A DNA stretch of 64,000 nt, from positions 1 to 64,000 of the forward strand of contig CAMCUM010000003.1 of NCBI GenBank assembly GCA_945878975.1. The letters run 5' to 3'. The DNA is from Legionella genomosp. 1. Its GTDB lineage: Bacteria; Pseudomonadota; Gammaproteobacteria; Legionellales; Legionellaceae. Below are positions 51,062 through 60,592 of this stretch, piece by piece. Position numbers and translations under genes: made by a program. The notes under the pieces are model-generated. The model saw only the letters and a program-made list of their open reading frames with translations. It was not told the DNA's origin and ran no database searches. Position 1 is the first letter of the stretch. Each line of letters opens with the position of its first letter.

Positions 51062-51886
51062 ATGCAAAAACTAAAAAACCATGTGGTAGAAAAAATAAGT
51101 GGTTTGCTTTCTAAAAACATAATTATTTATAAATTATGCAAAGAAGTTATCAAACGAAGAGATAATGATAGTAATGGAAACATGAATACTAATGGTGAAA
51201 CGCGTTTATTGCGTTATTTGTTAACCAATAATCTCTTAGATGTGGTGTTCGACGTGGGTGCAAACGTTGGTCACTACTTCAGTATTGTCGTTGATCATTC
51301 AGAGAATATTAAAGTATATGCTTTTGAACCAGGCCTTGGCAATCTAAGTATTTTATCTGAAAGGTTTGCCGATCATAAAAATGTAAGCCTAATTCCCAAA
51401 GCGCTTTCCAATGTCGAAGGTGAGCTTTCTTACTTCCAAAATCTAAATTCGGACAGCTCAGGGCTAAACTCAGTTTATGATATGAGGGAAATAGGTTACT
51501 TTGAGCAAACAGAAAAGCTGACAGTGAATGCAGTAACGTTGGATAATTTTTGTGAAACAAACAAGATTGAAAAAATTAATTTGATGAAAATTGATGTTGA
51601 GGGCCATGAGTTGGCGGTGCTTTTAGGTGGGGAGCTTATGTTGAAAAATAAACGAATTGATTATATTCAGTTTGAGTTTGGCCACGCAGCAAGATGCGCT
51701 CGGGTATTTTTGTATGATATTGATAAGTTTATGAAAGCAAACAACTATCATTTATTTGTCGTAAAACCCAAGGGACTTGAAAGGTTTGCTTATTCCCCTT
51801 TTGAAGAAAACAAATACAGCCTTATTAATTTTTTTGCCGCTACCGACGAGGCTATTCCACAAATAAAAAATATTATTCTTCCTTAG
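51062..51886 (+). CDS. FkbM-family methyltransferase
   Basis: A 274-residue SAM methyltransferase. VVFDVGANVGHYFSIV is motif I, VYAFEPGLGNLSIL motif II, and INLMKIDVEGHELAVLLGG the hallmark DVEG-x-E segment of FkbM proteins. LDNFCETNKIEKI precedes it, as usual. GAGG lies seven bases before the ATG. These enzymes O-methylate sugars in O-antigens and capsules. Last recognisable gene of the polysaccharide locus. Confidence 0.88.
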   Translation: MQKLKNHVVEKISGLLSKNIIIYKLCKEVIKRRDNDSNGNMNTNGETRLLRYLLTNNLLDVVFDVGANVGHYFSIVVDHSENIKVYAFEPGLGNLSILSERFADHKNVSLIPKALSNVEGELSYFQNLNSDSSGLNSVYDMREIGYFEQTEKLTVNAVTLDNFCETNKIEKINLMKIDVEGHELAVLLGGELMLKNKRIDYIQFEFGHAARCARVFLYDIDKFMKANNYHLFVVKPKGLERFAYSPFEENKYSLINFFAATDEAIPQIKNIILP

Positions 51887-52018
51887 GGGCTATTGAATTG
51901 ATTTGAGCGGCGAACGTGTCGGATTCAATCTAAAAAATCAATAGCCTAGTGTTGATTTACACAATCGAGATGCAATACCATGTGTTTTTTCAAATGAACC
52001 AGATATTGAGAGTCTCCA

Positions 52019-52915
52019 ATGCCTAGCAAAGCTTTAGAAGAATTAGTTGCTCAAATTGAACGGCAACCTACTGATAATTTCGGTAAATTTTATTTGTATG
52101 CTTCTTTATTGAATGTATTGACGGTTAGGCAACAGTCTTTTTTGGATACTATTCCGAAGTATCAGGGGTTTAGCGGTTCGCAGCTACAGTATAGGACGCT
52201 TGATCCTGCGTTTTCTGCGAGCGTTGATCGCTATAAAGCACAGTTTGTCCCTAAAGTTTTGGATCCGATTGCGGTCGTTCAAAAGATCCTTTTGGCTTTT
52301 TTGCGTAAAGGGCAATTGAGTGATTTGTTTTTTATTATCAAGAAAATGAATGACCATTTGAAGACGCAGCCTCTGGCTGATAGGAAATATAATTTGTCTG
52401 TTTATAACAATATTTCTTTTGAGCGACGTAGAGGTGGGGTGGTTGAATTGCTGGAATGCGCGCAACGTGTGACAACTTATGCGCAAGGCAGTATTGATAA
52501 TACGGTGTATGGGTTTTTAACTTTTTTTACGGCATTGATAGCGATGCATGTACTGCAAGTTTTAGGTGGTCTTGTCATGGGTCTTATCCTGTTGGCAGCA
52601 GGTTATTCGACGTATAGGTTTTTGCAAAATGCAGTGAGTGGATTGCGTCTTTTGGGCGCCGAGGTCCAGAGATGTAATGATATTACTAAGGGATTGATTA
52701 ATCACCAGACAGATAATCTGTATACACCCAATAATTTGAATTTTATCATCAAGAGTGTTTTGAAGCCGATTGCTTATGCGAGCGTGACGGTACAAGAGCA
52801 AATGTCATTTAATCAAAGAAACTATGAGGTGAGCGAAGAAAATCGTAAGTTTTTGGATATCCTGTTTCCATTGGTGGATATCTCTAGTGGGCTCGCTGGG
52901 GTGAAATGGTCATAA
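52019..52915 (+). CDS. Orphan membrane protein, 298 aa
   Basis: Not recognised. The polar helical N-terminal ~165 residues are followed by a hydrophobic pair (YGFLTFFTALIAMHVLQVLG and MGLILLAAGYST, about 165-205), then about 90 polar residues. No signal peptide or motif. GAGAG precedes the ATG. It resembles the 563- and 495-residue orphans of this window in layout (soluble-hairpin-soluble), but no clear sequence similarity was seen by eye. It marks the boundary between the sugar locus and the core genes. Confidence 0.5.
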   Translation: MPSKALEELVAQIERQPTDNFGKFYLYASLLNVLTVRQQSFLDTIPKYQGFSGSQLQYRTLDPAFSASVDRYKAQFVPKVLDPIAVVQKILLAFLRKGQLSDLFFIIKKMNDHLKTQPLADRKYNLSVYNNISFERRRGGVVELLECAQRVTTYAQGSIDNTVYGFLTFFTALIAMHVLQVLGGLVMGLILLAAGYSTYRFLQNAVSGLRLLGAEVQRCNDITKGLINHQTDNLYTPNNLNFIIKSVLKPIAYASVTVQEQMSFNQRNYEVSEENRKFLDILFPLVDISSGLAGVKWS

Positions 52916-52967
52916 TAATGCAAATACATTGCTATGTATGCCTGTCGATAATCAGTTTTAGGTTTTA

Positions 52968-53369
52968 TCAATCAAAAGGATTAAAAGTCTGAACTTCAAA
53001 CCGTTTAAAATCTCGAAGGTTTCGGGTCGCAACTGTGAGATTATGCACAATGGCCGTGGCGGCGATCATGGCATCCTCATAAACGGTATTTGATTCTTTA
53101 TGCATTAATTTAGCCCAGACGCGAAACGTGTTAGCATCCATAGATAACACATTATACGTTTGCGAAACTTGAGCCGCCCAAGTTTCTATAATGACAGCCT
53201 TAACGTTGTCTTGCTCTCGTGTGATTTCTATACCGGCTTGTATTTCACCCAAGGTAACCGCTGATAGGTAAAGATCTGTATCGGATACGGTATTCAGCCA
53301 AGAAACCACCCCGGCATGTCGACGGGGTTTACGAAGTTCAGAAACAATATTGGTATCTAACAAATACAT
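52968..53369 (-). CDS. vapC: PIN-domain toxin (VapC/FitB-like)
   Basis: A 133-residue PIN ribonuclease. YLLDTNIVSELRKP holds the first catalytic Asp, LSAVTLGEIQAGIE the Glu, YEDAMIAATAIVHNLTVATRN the last acidic pair (quoted in part), and VQTFNPFD the typical C-terminus. VapC/FitB toxins cleave specific RNAs when free of antitoxin. The start ATG overlaps the antitoxin stop by one base (TAATG), so they are made together. All catalytic residues are present; it should be active. Confidence 0.9.
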   Translation of the reverse strand: MYLLDTNIVSELRKPRRHAGVVSWLNTVSDTDLYLSAVTLGEIQAGIEITREQDNVKAVIIETWAAQVSQTYNVLSMDANTFRVWAKLMHKESNTVYEDAMIAATAIVHNLTVATRNLRDFKRFEVQTFNPFD

Positions 53370-53641
53370 TAGTCGCTCGACTCTTCATATAGATTAGGTG
53401 GGGTGCGCCGTTTAGCCAAACCACGTTCAGGTAAATCAAACTCTGAACGACCAACCTCCGAAAGTAATAACGATTTCAAGGATGGGCGGGCAGAATGATT
53501 TAGTTGTCGCCATTCCGAAACAGAAACAAGAACAGCAGCCTCCTCTCCGCGACGCGTCACCATTTGTGGGCCATCTTTGATGCATGTATTTAATAGTTCA
53601 CTAAAATGAGCTTTTGCATCTTGTACAGGCCAAATATTCAT
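53369..53641 (-). CDS. Phd/YefM-type antitoxin
   Basis: A 90-residue antitoxin. WPVQDAKAHFSELLNTCI and GPQMVTRRGEEAAVLVSVSEW match the Phd/YefM DNA-binding fold. The C-terminal third (LPERGLAKRRTPPNLY) should wrap the toxin. AGGTAGGGTG lies before the ATG. A perfect palindrome at 53664-53679 sits where the pair's own operator is expected. Confidence 0.88.
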   Translation of the reverse strand: MNIWPVQDAKAHFSELLNTCIKDGPQMVTRRGEEAAVLVSVSEWRQLNHSARPSLKSLLLSEVGRSEFDLPERGLAKRRTPPNLYEESSD

Positions 53642-53663
53642 TATTCACCCTACCTAAATATAA

Positions 53664-53679
53664 CTAGTCATATGACTAG
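53664..53679. promoter_or_regulatory. Candidate antitoxin operator (16-bp perfect palindrome)
   Basis: CTAGTCATATGACTAG reads the same on both strands and begins 22 bases upstream of the antitoxin ATG. Phd/YefM dimers bind palindromes in their own promoters, so this is the likely autoregulatory site. TATTAT about 10 bases further upstream could be the -10 box. Confidence 0.55.
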
Positions 53680-53699
53680 CCTATAATAAACTGAAGTAA

Positions 53700-54150
53700 T
53701 ATGCCAGGTTTAAAATATGTTGAATATACTTGTCACTAATGAGTTTTCGGTTATTTCAAGCACGATCCTTAATTTATCACTGTGTTACGCCATGTTTTCA
53801 AAAAAATGTATGACGATCACTTTGAAGTTAGAAAATTTCTCGTAATACTTATTGTACAAAATCGTTGTACGCATAAGTTTCCATAGTCGTTTAATAACTG
53901 AACGCTATCAAACAACGATTCCGGATTCCGTGCTAAGATATCCGCTTCCTGAGGGTCGCGGCTCAGTTTTCTTCTAAAACTATGCGCGGATCCCATAGGG
54001 TAGCTGGGGTTTCGGGCTTTGTACAAAAGATGCTGAGAATGATAGGTTGCGTTTTGACTATCTTTGTTCTTGCCACCCCCCATCCGTTGCTGCGCGACAC
54101 CTTCCTCCGGAAGGAGAAGGAAAATCATTGTAGCGCACTTAATTTCAGCT
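53700..54150. other. Non-coding stretch before rpmH
   Basis: No convincing gene. A 103-codon minus-strand frame (53817-54128) begins in a CCTTCC-TCC-GGAAGG hairpin and has no recognisable protein sequence. No dnaA gene or clear DnaA-box cluster is seen, although rpmH lies next to dnaA in many gammaproteobacteria. Confidence 0.5.
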
Positions 54151-54155
54151 ATTAA

Positions 54156-54184
54156 TTGACAGTTGCTGCAAAATTTTCTATCAT
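54156..54184 (+). promoter_or_regulatory. Strong sigma-70 promoter of the rpmH operon
   Basis: TTGACA, 17 bases, TATCAT, ending 35 bases before the rpmH ATG. The -35 is a perfect consensus match, the spacing is optimal, and the position fits a ribosomal-protein promoter. Confidence 0.8.
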
Positions 54185-54219
54185 TGCCAGCTGAGAAAAA
54201 GCTTAGTGAGTGGTTTATT

Positions 54220-54354
54220 ATGAAACGTACTTTTCAACCTAGTAATTTAAAGCGTAAAAGAGACCATGGGTTTCGTGCGCGGATGGCGACGCGTAGTGGT
54301 CGTTTGGTGATTAAGCGCCGTAGAGCGAAAGGCCGTAAACGATTAACTGCCTAG
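54220..54354 (+). CDS. rpmH: 50S ribosomal protein L34
   Basis: A 44-residue protein, the normal L34 length. [19 protein letters not shown] and [18 protein letters not shown] are the full L34 signature. The true start is the ATG at 54220; the frame is open from 54163, but the extra residues are not L34. First gene of the rpmH-rnpA-yidD-yidC-mnmE operon; its stop overlaps the rnpA start. Confidence 0.97.
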   Translation: MKRTFQPSNLKRKRDHGFRARMATRSGRLVIKRRRAKGRKRLTA

Positions 54355-54689
54355 TGAACACGTTTTCTGTAGAGCGGCGTTTGATTCAAAAAGCCGACTA
54401 TGATGAAGTGTTTCGTAACGCAAAAAAATTAGCTAATCCTCACTTTATTTTTTTGTATCGTGAGAATACGCTTGGACATGCGCGGCTTGGTCTCGCTTTG
54501 TCGAAAAAAAATATCGCCAAAGCACATGACCGTTCCCGCCTCAAACGCTTGGTGCGGGAAACGTTTCGAGTTGAGGTGGCACAACTTTTGCCCGCGGTAG
54601 ATGTTGTGGTCCTCGCCAAACCAGGTGTGGCCAAAGTAGATAATGCTATTTTGATTGATGGATTGCAGCGGATATGGTCCAAATTGTAG
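54354..54689 (+). CDS. rnpA: Ribonuclease P protein component
   Basis: A 111-residue basic protein that assists the RNase P RNA in trimming tRNA 5' ends. [27 protein letters not shown] (quoted in part: [14 protein letters not shown]) is the conserved RNR-like helix; the usual A-V-x-RN is AKAHDRS here. The start is GTG, overlapping the rpmH stop by one base. It overlaps yidD by 16 bases. Confidence 0.95.
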   Translation: MNTFSVERRLIQKADYDEVFRNAKKLANPHFIFLYRENTLGHARLGLALSKKNIAKAHDRSRLKRLVRETFRVEVAQLLPAVDVVVLAKPGVAKVDNAILIDGLQRIWSKL

Positions 54690-54934
54690 AGAGATGCTCG
54701 AGTTGGTTACAAAAACTGAGCTATAAGTTGATTCGATGCTATCAACTATTTATCAGACCAATCCTTCCGATGTGTTGTCGGTTTTACCCTTCTTGCTCTG
54801 AGTATGCCGTGACCGCTATTGCGCAATTTGGTGTGGTCAAAGGTTTTTGGAAATCACTGGGCCGCATTTTGCGTTGTCACCCTTGGTCGCTTGGTGGTTA
54901 TGATCCTGTTTTACCTAATAAAGAGAAACGCTAA
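54674..54934 (+). CDS. yidD: Membrane protein insertion efficiency factor YidD
   Basis: An 86-residue protein. [31 protein letters not shown] and [11 protein letters not shown] are the YidD signature, with the conserved Cys residues. It aids YidC-dependent insertion at the inner membrane. Placed between rnpA and yidC as in nearly all bacteria; TAATG overlap with yidC. Confidence 0.95.
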   Translation: MVQIVERCSSWLQKLSYKLIRCYQLFIRPILPMCCRFYPSCSEYAVTAIAQFGVVKGFWKSLGRILRCHPWSLGGYDPVLPNKEKR

Positions 54935-56622
54935 TGGATATTGATTTTCGACGTGGCATACTATACGGTGCATTAGCACTTGTTGGTTATTCTTTGTGGA
55001 CGAATTGGATGGCTGACTATCCTCCTCCGCAACCGGTGCCTGCTCAGCAGATGATTGCTGCACCAGCAGTAGCGAGCGAAGACCGCTTGATGCCAACAGT
55101 GGGTGGTAATGAAGAGTCTGCTTTGAGTCCAGAAAGTGAACAGACACCGTCTACTGAAGCGTTGACGCAGCGCGTCTATGTTAAAACAGATGTTTTGAAT
55201 TTGTCCATCGATTTGAAACATGGTGATATCGTGAATGCACAATTACTCGCTTACCCTGATTCTTCCAATACACAAAGTAAGCCTTTCACCTTGTTGCAAG
55301 ATACGCCTTATATGCGCTACGTGGCAGAGAGTAATTTGGTAACAGTCAAAGATCATCATCCTGTCAAAATGAATATCCCGTTCCAAGCCACAGCGGTGAA
55401 CTATGAATTGACGCCAGATCAAAATCAAGTGACCGTTAGTTTGACCGGTGAAACCGCTAATGGTTTGCATGTGATTAAGCAATTTACATTGAAACGAGGT
55501 TCTTATTTAGTAGAGATGGCTTATCATTTCAACAATCAAGGTGCACAGCCTTGGAAAGGTTATTTGAATACGCAATTTTTGCGCACATCTCCGCAAGAAG
55601 ATAAGAGTAGTATGTTTCATATGGGGTCGTTTACAGGCGCATCTTATTCTGTGCCTGGCCAATCACGCTACCGAAAATTAAGCTTTAAAGATATGAGCAA
55701 GCATAATTTAGAGGTGGAAAGCGTCGGTGGCTGGATCGCTATGCAGCAACATTATTTCTTAAGCGCCTGGGTGCCTTTGGCAGGCAGTACGCAACGTTTT
55801 TATACGCGCGTTGTTGACCAAGATTTTGTCATTGGACAGGTGAGTGGTCAGATCGTTGTCGAACCGAATGAGCCGCAAGTTGTTACGACTCAGCTGTATT
55901 TAGGTCCGGAAATTACGGATACTTTGAAAGCAATTGCCCCTGGTTTGGATTTGACTGTGGATTATGGGTGGTTGTGGTTTATTTCACAATTACTGTTTTC
56001 TTTGATGAAATATATCCACATGTTTGTTGGTAATTGGGGTTGGTCGATTGTTTTGGTGACGTTATCGATAAAATTGGTCTTTTATCGCTTACAGGCGGCT
56101 AGCTTCAAATCCATGGCGAGAATGCGGCGCTTACAACCTAAGATTGCCTCATTGCGTGAGCGGTTTGGCGATGACAAGGCTAAAATGAGTCAGGCTACCA
56201 TGGAATTATACCGGCAGGAAAAAGTGAACCCGCTCGGTGGTTGTTTGCCGATTTTGGTGCAAATCCCGGTATTCATTGCGTTGTATTGGGTCTTGATCGA
56301 AAGTGTTGAATTGCGTCATGCACCCTTTGTGTTGTGGATTGCTGATTTATCGGCGTCTGATCCTTATCATGTTTTACCCATTATTATGGGGATCACAATG
56401 CTGATCCAACAAAAACTAAACCCTGCGCCACCGGATCCTATGCAAGCGAAGGTTATGATGTTTTTACCTGTCGTATTTACCGTCCTGTTTTTAAACTTCC
56501 CAGCTGGACTGGTATTGTATTGGATTGTGAACAATACCTTGTCTATTTTGCAACAATGGTATATCACACACAAATTTGGTGGCGATCCGAAGCCATCTAA
56601 GCCCAAGAAAGCGGCGAAGTGA
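54934..56622 (+). CDS. yidC: Membrane protein insertase YidC
   Basis: A 562-residue inner-membrane insertase. The N-terminal anchor ([19 protein letters not shown]) is followed by a large periplasmic beta domain (about 60-345), typical of Gram-negative YidC. The conserved five-helix core starts at [19 protein letters not shown] and includes the cytoplasmic hairpin ([20 protein letters not shown]), [20 protein letters not shown] and a basic tail ([10 protein letters not shown]). Full length, no damage. Confidence 0.97.
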   Translation: MDIDFRRGILYGALALVGYSLWTNWMADYPPPQPVPAQQMIAAPAVASEDRLMPTVGGNEESALSPESEQTPSTEALTQRVYVKTDVLNLSIDLKHGDIVNAQLLAYPDSSNTQSKPFTLLQDTPYMRYVAESNLVTVKDHHPVKMNIPFQATAVNYELTPDQNQVTVSLTGETANGLHVIKQFTLKRGSYLVEMAYHFNNQGAQPWKGYLNTQFLRTSPQEDKSSMFHMGSFTGASYSVPGQSRYRKLSFKDMSKHNLEVESVGGWIAMQQHYFLSAWVPLAGSTQRFYTRVVDQDFVIGQVSGQIVVEPNEPQVVTTQLYLGPEITDTLKAIAPGLDLTVDYGWLWFISQLLFSLMKYIHMFVGNWGWSIVLVTLSIKLVFYRLQAASFKSMARMRRLQPKIASLRERFGDDKAKMSQATMELYRQEKVNPLGGCLPILVQIPVFIALYWVLIESVELRHAPFVLWIADLSASDPYHVLPIIMGITMLIQQKLNPAPPDPMQAKVMMFLPVVFTVLFLNFPAGLVLYWIVNNTLSILQQWYITHKFGGDPKPSKPKKAAK

Positions 56623-57962
56623 CGTCTGAAACGACTATTGTTGCCATAGCTACCCCACCAGGACGTGGTGGGGTGGGTATTGTTCGTGTGTCAGGTCCCG
56701 CAGCAGAGACTATCGCATTACGTTTGATTCATCGACAAAATCTTACCCCCCGTGTTGCCCAAGTTTGTACTTTTTATACTTTAGATGGCGACGCGCTTGA
56801 TCAGGGCATTGTTCTTTACTTTAAAGCACCGCATTCCTTTACAGGAGAAGATGTGGTGGAATTTCATGGACATGGTGCACCGGTTGTCCTCGATCTTTTA
56901 GTGAAAGAAACCCTGCGGTGTGGTGCGCAACTCGCGCAACCTGGTGAATTTTCTTTACGCGCCTTTTTAAATGATAAGATGGATTTGGCTCAAGCCGAAG
57001 CAGTCGCCGATTTGATTCACGCGCAATCTGAGACAGCAGCACGCATGGCAGTCAGAACTTTGCAAGGCGCCCTGTCGCACCATGTTAGTGCTTTGAATGC
57101 ACAAATCATTGATCTACGTTTGTATGTTGAGGCGGCACTGGATTTTCCAGAAGAAGAATTGGATTTTTTAAGTGATGGCAAGATCGCTGCCAAATTATCT
57201 AAAGTTCAGCAAGATTTGGCGAACATCCGTAAGCAAGCCGCGCAAGGCGCTTTGCTGCGAGAGGGTCTGACACTCGTGATTGCGGGTCGTCCGAATGCTG
57301 GGAAGTCTACTTTATTGAACAGTTTGGCTCAGCGCGATGTCGCAATTGTAACGGACGTACCGGGTACGACCCGGGATGTGATGCGTGAACATATCCTGTT
57401 AGACGACATTCCTATCCATGTATTGGATACCGCAGGCTTAAGAATTAGTACTGATGTGGTTGAGCAAGAAGGAATCAAAAGAGCCTGGTCTGAGCTAAGT
57501 CGCGCAGATTGTGTGCTAATTTTGATGGATTGTAGTGTCGAAGAACAGTACGATGAGCTCATTTTAGAAATAAAGTTAGTAGTGCCTGATCAAATTCCTA
57601 TACTTTTAGTGTATAATAAGATCGATAAAATCGGGAAGCCAGCTAGTAAAGAAGGTAGGACATTGTATCTATCTCTTAAAAATCAGGAAGGCTTGACCCT
57701 GCTGAAAGATGAAATCAAGGCAGTGGTTGGGTATCAACCTCAGGAAGGACAATTTCTAGCTAGAAGGCGGCATCTGGAAGCCCTCGATAAGGCGATGCAC
57801 TGGTTACACCAAGGTGCAATATTATTAATTTCGCAAAGGGCAGGAGAGCTCTTAGCGGAAGATTTACGCTTGGCGCATGCAGCATTAGGCGAAATCACCG
57901 GTGAATTTTCGGCAGATGATTTGCTAGGGGTGATTTTTTCTAATTTCTGTATAGGAAAGTAG
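56619..57962 (+). CDS. mnmE: tRNA modification GTPase MnmE
   Basis: A 447-residue GTPase that, with MnmG, modifies wobble uridine in t[23 protein letters not shown] is the N-terminal folate-binding domain. G-domain motifs are [26 protein letters not shown] and NKID. The protein ends with FCIGK, whose Cys is essential. The GTG start overlaps the yidC stop by four bases. Complete. Confidence 0.97.
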   Translation: MTSETTIVAIATPPGRGGVGIVRVSGPAAETIALRLIHRQNLTPRVAQVCTFYTLDGDALDQGIVLYFKAPHSFTGEDVVEFHGHGAPVVLDLLVKETLRCGAQLAQPGEFSLRAFLNDKMDLAQAEAVADLIHAQSETAARMAVRTLQGALSHHVSALNAQIIDLRLYVEAALDFPEEELDFLSDGKIAAKLSKVQQDLANIRKQAAQGALLREGLTLVIAGRPNAGKSTLLNSLAQRDVAIVTDVPGTTRDVMREHILLDDIPIHVLDTAGLRISTDVVEQEGIKRAWSELSRADCVLILMDCSVEEQYDELILEIKLVVPDQIPILLVYNKIDKIGKPASKEGRTLYLSLKNQEGLTLLKDEIKAVVGYQPQEGQFLARRRHLEALDKAMHWLHQGAILLISQRAGELLAEDLRLAHAALGEITGEFSADDLLGVIFSNFCIGK

Positions 57963-57968
57963 CGAGGA

Positions 57969-58029
57969 TTAGGGTCTGTTGGCAACTCAGGTGCCTACGT
58001 CCCGCGGCTTGTCCGCGGGTAAAACAAGC
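57969..58029 (+). repeat. Palindromic repeat family B
   Basis: AGGGTCTGTTGGCAACTCAGGTGCCTACGT, then CCCGCGG-CTTGT-CCGCGGG, a seven-pair hairpin that may stop transcription after mnmE although no T-run follows. Confidence 0.65.
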
Positions 58030-58076
58030 CTTAGTGTTTCTGCTGGTTCATGCTGGCGTTCTGTTGAGATTTTATC

Positions 58077-59564
58077 ATGGCGCATGACCTGAGTTTTTTT
58101 GATTATAAACGAGCAGTGGTAGACGCCACTTCGTCAGCTAGTTCATTTCACCTTTCACGCATGGAATCTCAACAGATTTTCCATGAAAAAGATGAGAGCG
58201 TGTTTTATCGCTTATCTTTTTATAATCGTGGTTCTGCTGAATTGGAATATCAGCTGCTGAATATGTTAGCGAAGGTTGACAACATTTCAGTGCATCTTAG
58301 GAATCAAATTGATCAGTATATTGAACATGGCGCGCGTTTTTTACTGCGCGATGCAGAGATTGCGGATAATACTGCTGAAGCGAAAAAATATGCAGATAAA
58401 ATTGCTGAATTTGCGGAGCGTAGAAACTTGGTGCGCGCGCCTGTTCATGCTGTGCCTGCTTCACTCTCTGAGTGGGAAAAATCGGTAGATAGATTTTATA
58501 AAGATATGCGGGATTATCGGTCGACTCCTTTTCATGTTTCTAAAATTATCACGTTATTGTCTTATATCAATCTTTATCGATTATTGAGCGTTTTTTCACG
58601 TTTGGCGTTCAAATCATTTTGGACTGTTGCCTCGCAGCGGCAATGGATTGATGGACAAGACCAATTATTTGGTTACCCTTTGCAGCGCGCTGCGTTGGAT
58701 ATGCCGAGAGATGTTTTAAATATTTTAAGTGTGGCATTGTTTCTGATGCGTTTGGCCGCACGTTTTTCCATGATCCTCAAGCATGGACGATCTCAACGGC
58801 CCGGCGAAAAAGACATTAATGCTTGGGATCGTGTGGCCAGAGAGTTTAGTACTTGCATGGTTGATATTATGAATGATGGCGCTTGGTGGTGGGTGAATGG
58901 GCTTACCAATTTTGGCCTACTCTCTGATCCTGTGTCGAATGCTCTATTGGCCGTGACTCTGGTATATGATTGCAGCTGGTTGGTAATCCATTGGTACCGA
59001 AAAGAACGTGATTTGTTGTCGAAGCAAAAGGAATTGATCGACTGGAAAGGGGAGTCTCGTGATTCTCATGATAAAGAAATTACTGATTTACAGCTGACTA
59101 TGTTGAAGGATATGCAATGGGAAATTCGCTGTAAATATGTTTTCTCTATTGTGGCGTGTTTATCGATTATCACGTCTTATCTCTTGTTTTTAGCAGCTAT
59201 TTCTGCAGTTGTTTCAACCGTGTGTTTGTTTATCTGTGTCGTGGGTTTTGCTATGTATGGGAGTGCAGATGAGTTTGGCGGATGGATGCGCGCGGAATTT
59301 GGCGTATTGAAACTTCAGAATGAGCGTGACGCAATCCGTGGGAAATTCTTTAAGAACTTCACGCAAGCCTTTTGCTCGCCTGTCCTGGTGATGGGACTCA
59401 TGGCGTTCAGTTGGCAAGTCGCCCTATTGGCAGCGGCTGGTGCGTTTATGATCCAATATCTTCCTGAGAAATGGGAGTTTGGTAATAGAGCTGTCGGTGG
59501 TGCGCAGGTCGTGCCTCCTTTGGATGAGGTGGTTGTTGATAGTAGCGGTCTAGCATATTCGTAA
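58077..59564 (+). CDS. Orphan polytopic protein, 495 aa
   Basis: Not recognised. About 150 polar, charged residues come first (LSRMESQQIFHEKDES, then helical repeats). Hydrophobic stretches lie at about 160-185, 215-235 and 265-310, a pair at 345-390, and a last pair near 425-455. A charged helix at about 310-340 may be a coiled coil. The tail is short and polar. No signal peptide. It stands alone after the mnmE operon, between repeat B and repeat D. Another candidate host-interaction or lineage-specific protein; no known domain seen. Confidence 0.55.
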   Translation: MAHDLSFFDYKRAVVDATSSASSFHLSRMESQQIFHEKDESVFYRLSFYNRGSAELEYQLLNMLAKVDNISVHLRNQIDQYIEHGARFLLRDAEIADNTAEAKKYADKIAEFAERRNLVRAPVHAVPASLSEWEKSVDRFYKDMRDYRSTPFHVSKIITLLSYINLYRLLSVFSRLAFKSFWTVASQRQWIDGQDQLFGYPLQRAALDMPRDVLNILSVALFLMRLAARFSMILKHGRSQRPGEKDINAWDRVAREFSTCMVDIMNDGAWWWVNGLTNFGLLSDPVSNALLAVTLVYDCSWLVIHWYRKERDLLSKQKELIDWKGESRDSHDKEITDLQLTMLKDMQWEIRCKYVFSIVACLSIITSYLLFLAAISAVVSTVCLFICVVGFAMYGSADEFGGWMRAEFGVLKLQNERDAIRGKFFKNFTQAFCSPVLVMGLMAFSWQVALLAAAGAFMIQYLPEKWEFGNRAVGGAQVVPPLDEVVVDSSGLAYS

Positions 59565-59598
59565 ATTTTGATCATGTGTGCGCTACGTTATTCGAAGG

Positions 59599-59645
59599 TG
59601 TTGGGCCGAACGGCCCAACCTACCTTTCTACCTTTCAGTAGGTTG
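59599..59645 (+). repeat. Palindromic repeat family D
   Basis: TTGGGCCG-AA-CGGCCCAA, an eight-pair hairpin, followed by CCTACC and later GTAGGTTGG. It fills the 110-base gap between convergent genes and could serve as a two-way terminator. Confidence 0.6.
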
Positions 59646-59674
59646 GTTGTTTCTTTGCTCGGATTTCTTTTGTT

Positions 59675-60589
59675 TTATGGATACATCGCGTTTACGGCGG
59701 CGATGTCTTTTGCGCTGAGCTGTTTGCGTTGGCCGATCATGACGCCCTCTTCTATGGGTATGATGGTTGGTTGGCCGTTTTTGGAAAATGCGTAGGCTGT
59801 GTAGTGCATGATGGATTGGTAATCGTAATTGCCGAAATCTTCCCCGTCGTTGATATGCTGATTGAAATTGTAACGATAATCTTCGTCAATATTTTCCCAG
59901 AGAATCCTAATATATTGATCCCGATCTTTGCGTGATTGCTCATGCCATAGGCCTAAAGCATGACCTAGTTCATGTGCTACATTCATCGTAGCGCAATTCG
60001 GTCCGAGGATAATGATTTGCGGACCGCCTTGGCGTCCCACATAGGAAGAGCATTTCAGATTGTCCGTAGGGGTAAACAGCAAATAATCAGAGTATTTTTC
60101 GGCATTGCTTTGCGATAATTCTACAAAACGTACTTTGGTGACTTTTTCCCAATTTTGCATGGCATCTAGAATGGCCAACTGATTTTTGGGTGGTAAATTG
60201 GGTGAAAATTGGAAAGGTACGATAGCGTCTGGCCAGCGGAATCCGCCTAATTTGAGTAGAATCATGGCCTGAGGTGGTGGTCTGCGGCTACCACTGCTAT
60301 GTTTTGATGATTTTGGCAGTGCGGTTAACATAATATCTCCCTCCGTTACCGCATACCCATCTTGAGCGGTATAGATAATATCTCGTATACCATATTGTGG
60401 ATCGCGCACGCTCAAATGGCCTAGCTCAGAATCTGCAAAACTGGGTGCGGTGAGGAATAGGGATAGGAGCATGCCACACCAATGATGTCGGCGTGAATGC
60501 GAGATAGTACTGTGAGCGGGCGATCTCTGATTGCGTTCGGGGTGATCTGTGGTCTTATCTTGCTGTATGAGATCAAATAAAATGGGCAT
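59675..60589 (-). CDS. Astacin-family (M12A) zinc metalloprotease, secreted
   Basis: A 304-residue protease. A late signal peptide ends near residue 52 (MLLSLFLTAPSFA), giving an exported protein. NVAHELGHALGLWHEQSRKDRD is the astacin zinc site HExxHxxGxxHExxRxDRD (quoted in part), and YDYQSIMHYTAYAFS contains the Met-turn and Tyr ligand. GFRWPDAIVPFQF is the usual domain start (RWP), so the propeptide is short. The ATG lies three bases after the rsmI stop, with GGAG eight bases before, so translation is coupled. If the first 39 residues are not used, the ATG at M40 gives a normal signal peptide. Confidence 0.9.
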   Translation of the reverse strand: MPILFDLIQQDKTTDHPERNQRSPAHSTISHSRRHHWCGMLLSLFLTAPSFADSELGHLSVRDPQYGIRDIIYTAQDGYAVTEGDIMLTALPKSSKHSSGSRRPPPQAMILLKLGGFRWPDAIVPFQFSPNLPPKNQLAILDAMQNWEKVTKVRFVELSQSNAEKYSDYLLFTPTDNLKCSSYVGRQGGPQIIILGPNCATMNVAHELGHALGLWHEQSRKDRDQYIRILWENIDEDYRYNFNQHINDGEDFGNYDYQSIMHYTAYAFSKNGQPTIIPIEEGVMIGQRKQLSAKDIAAVNAMYP

Positions 60590-60592
60590 GAT

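Noticed and set aside
53817..54128. 103-codon minus-strand reading frame
   Set aside because: It begins within a palindromic hairpin, has low-complexity composition and no family-like sequence; more likely non-coding.
53700..54220. Chromosome origin next to rpmH
   Set aside because: rpmH often neighbours dnaA and oriC, but no dnaA, TTATCCACA boxes or AT-rich unwinding repeats were seen.
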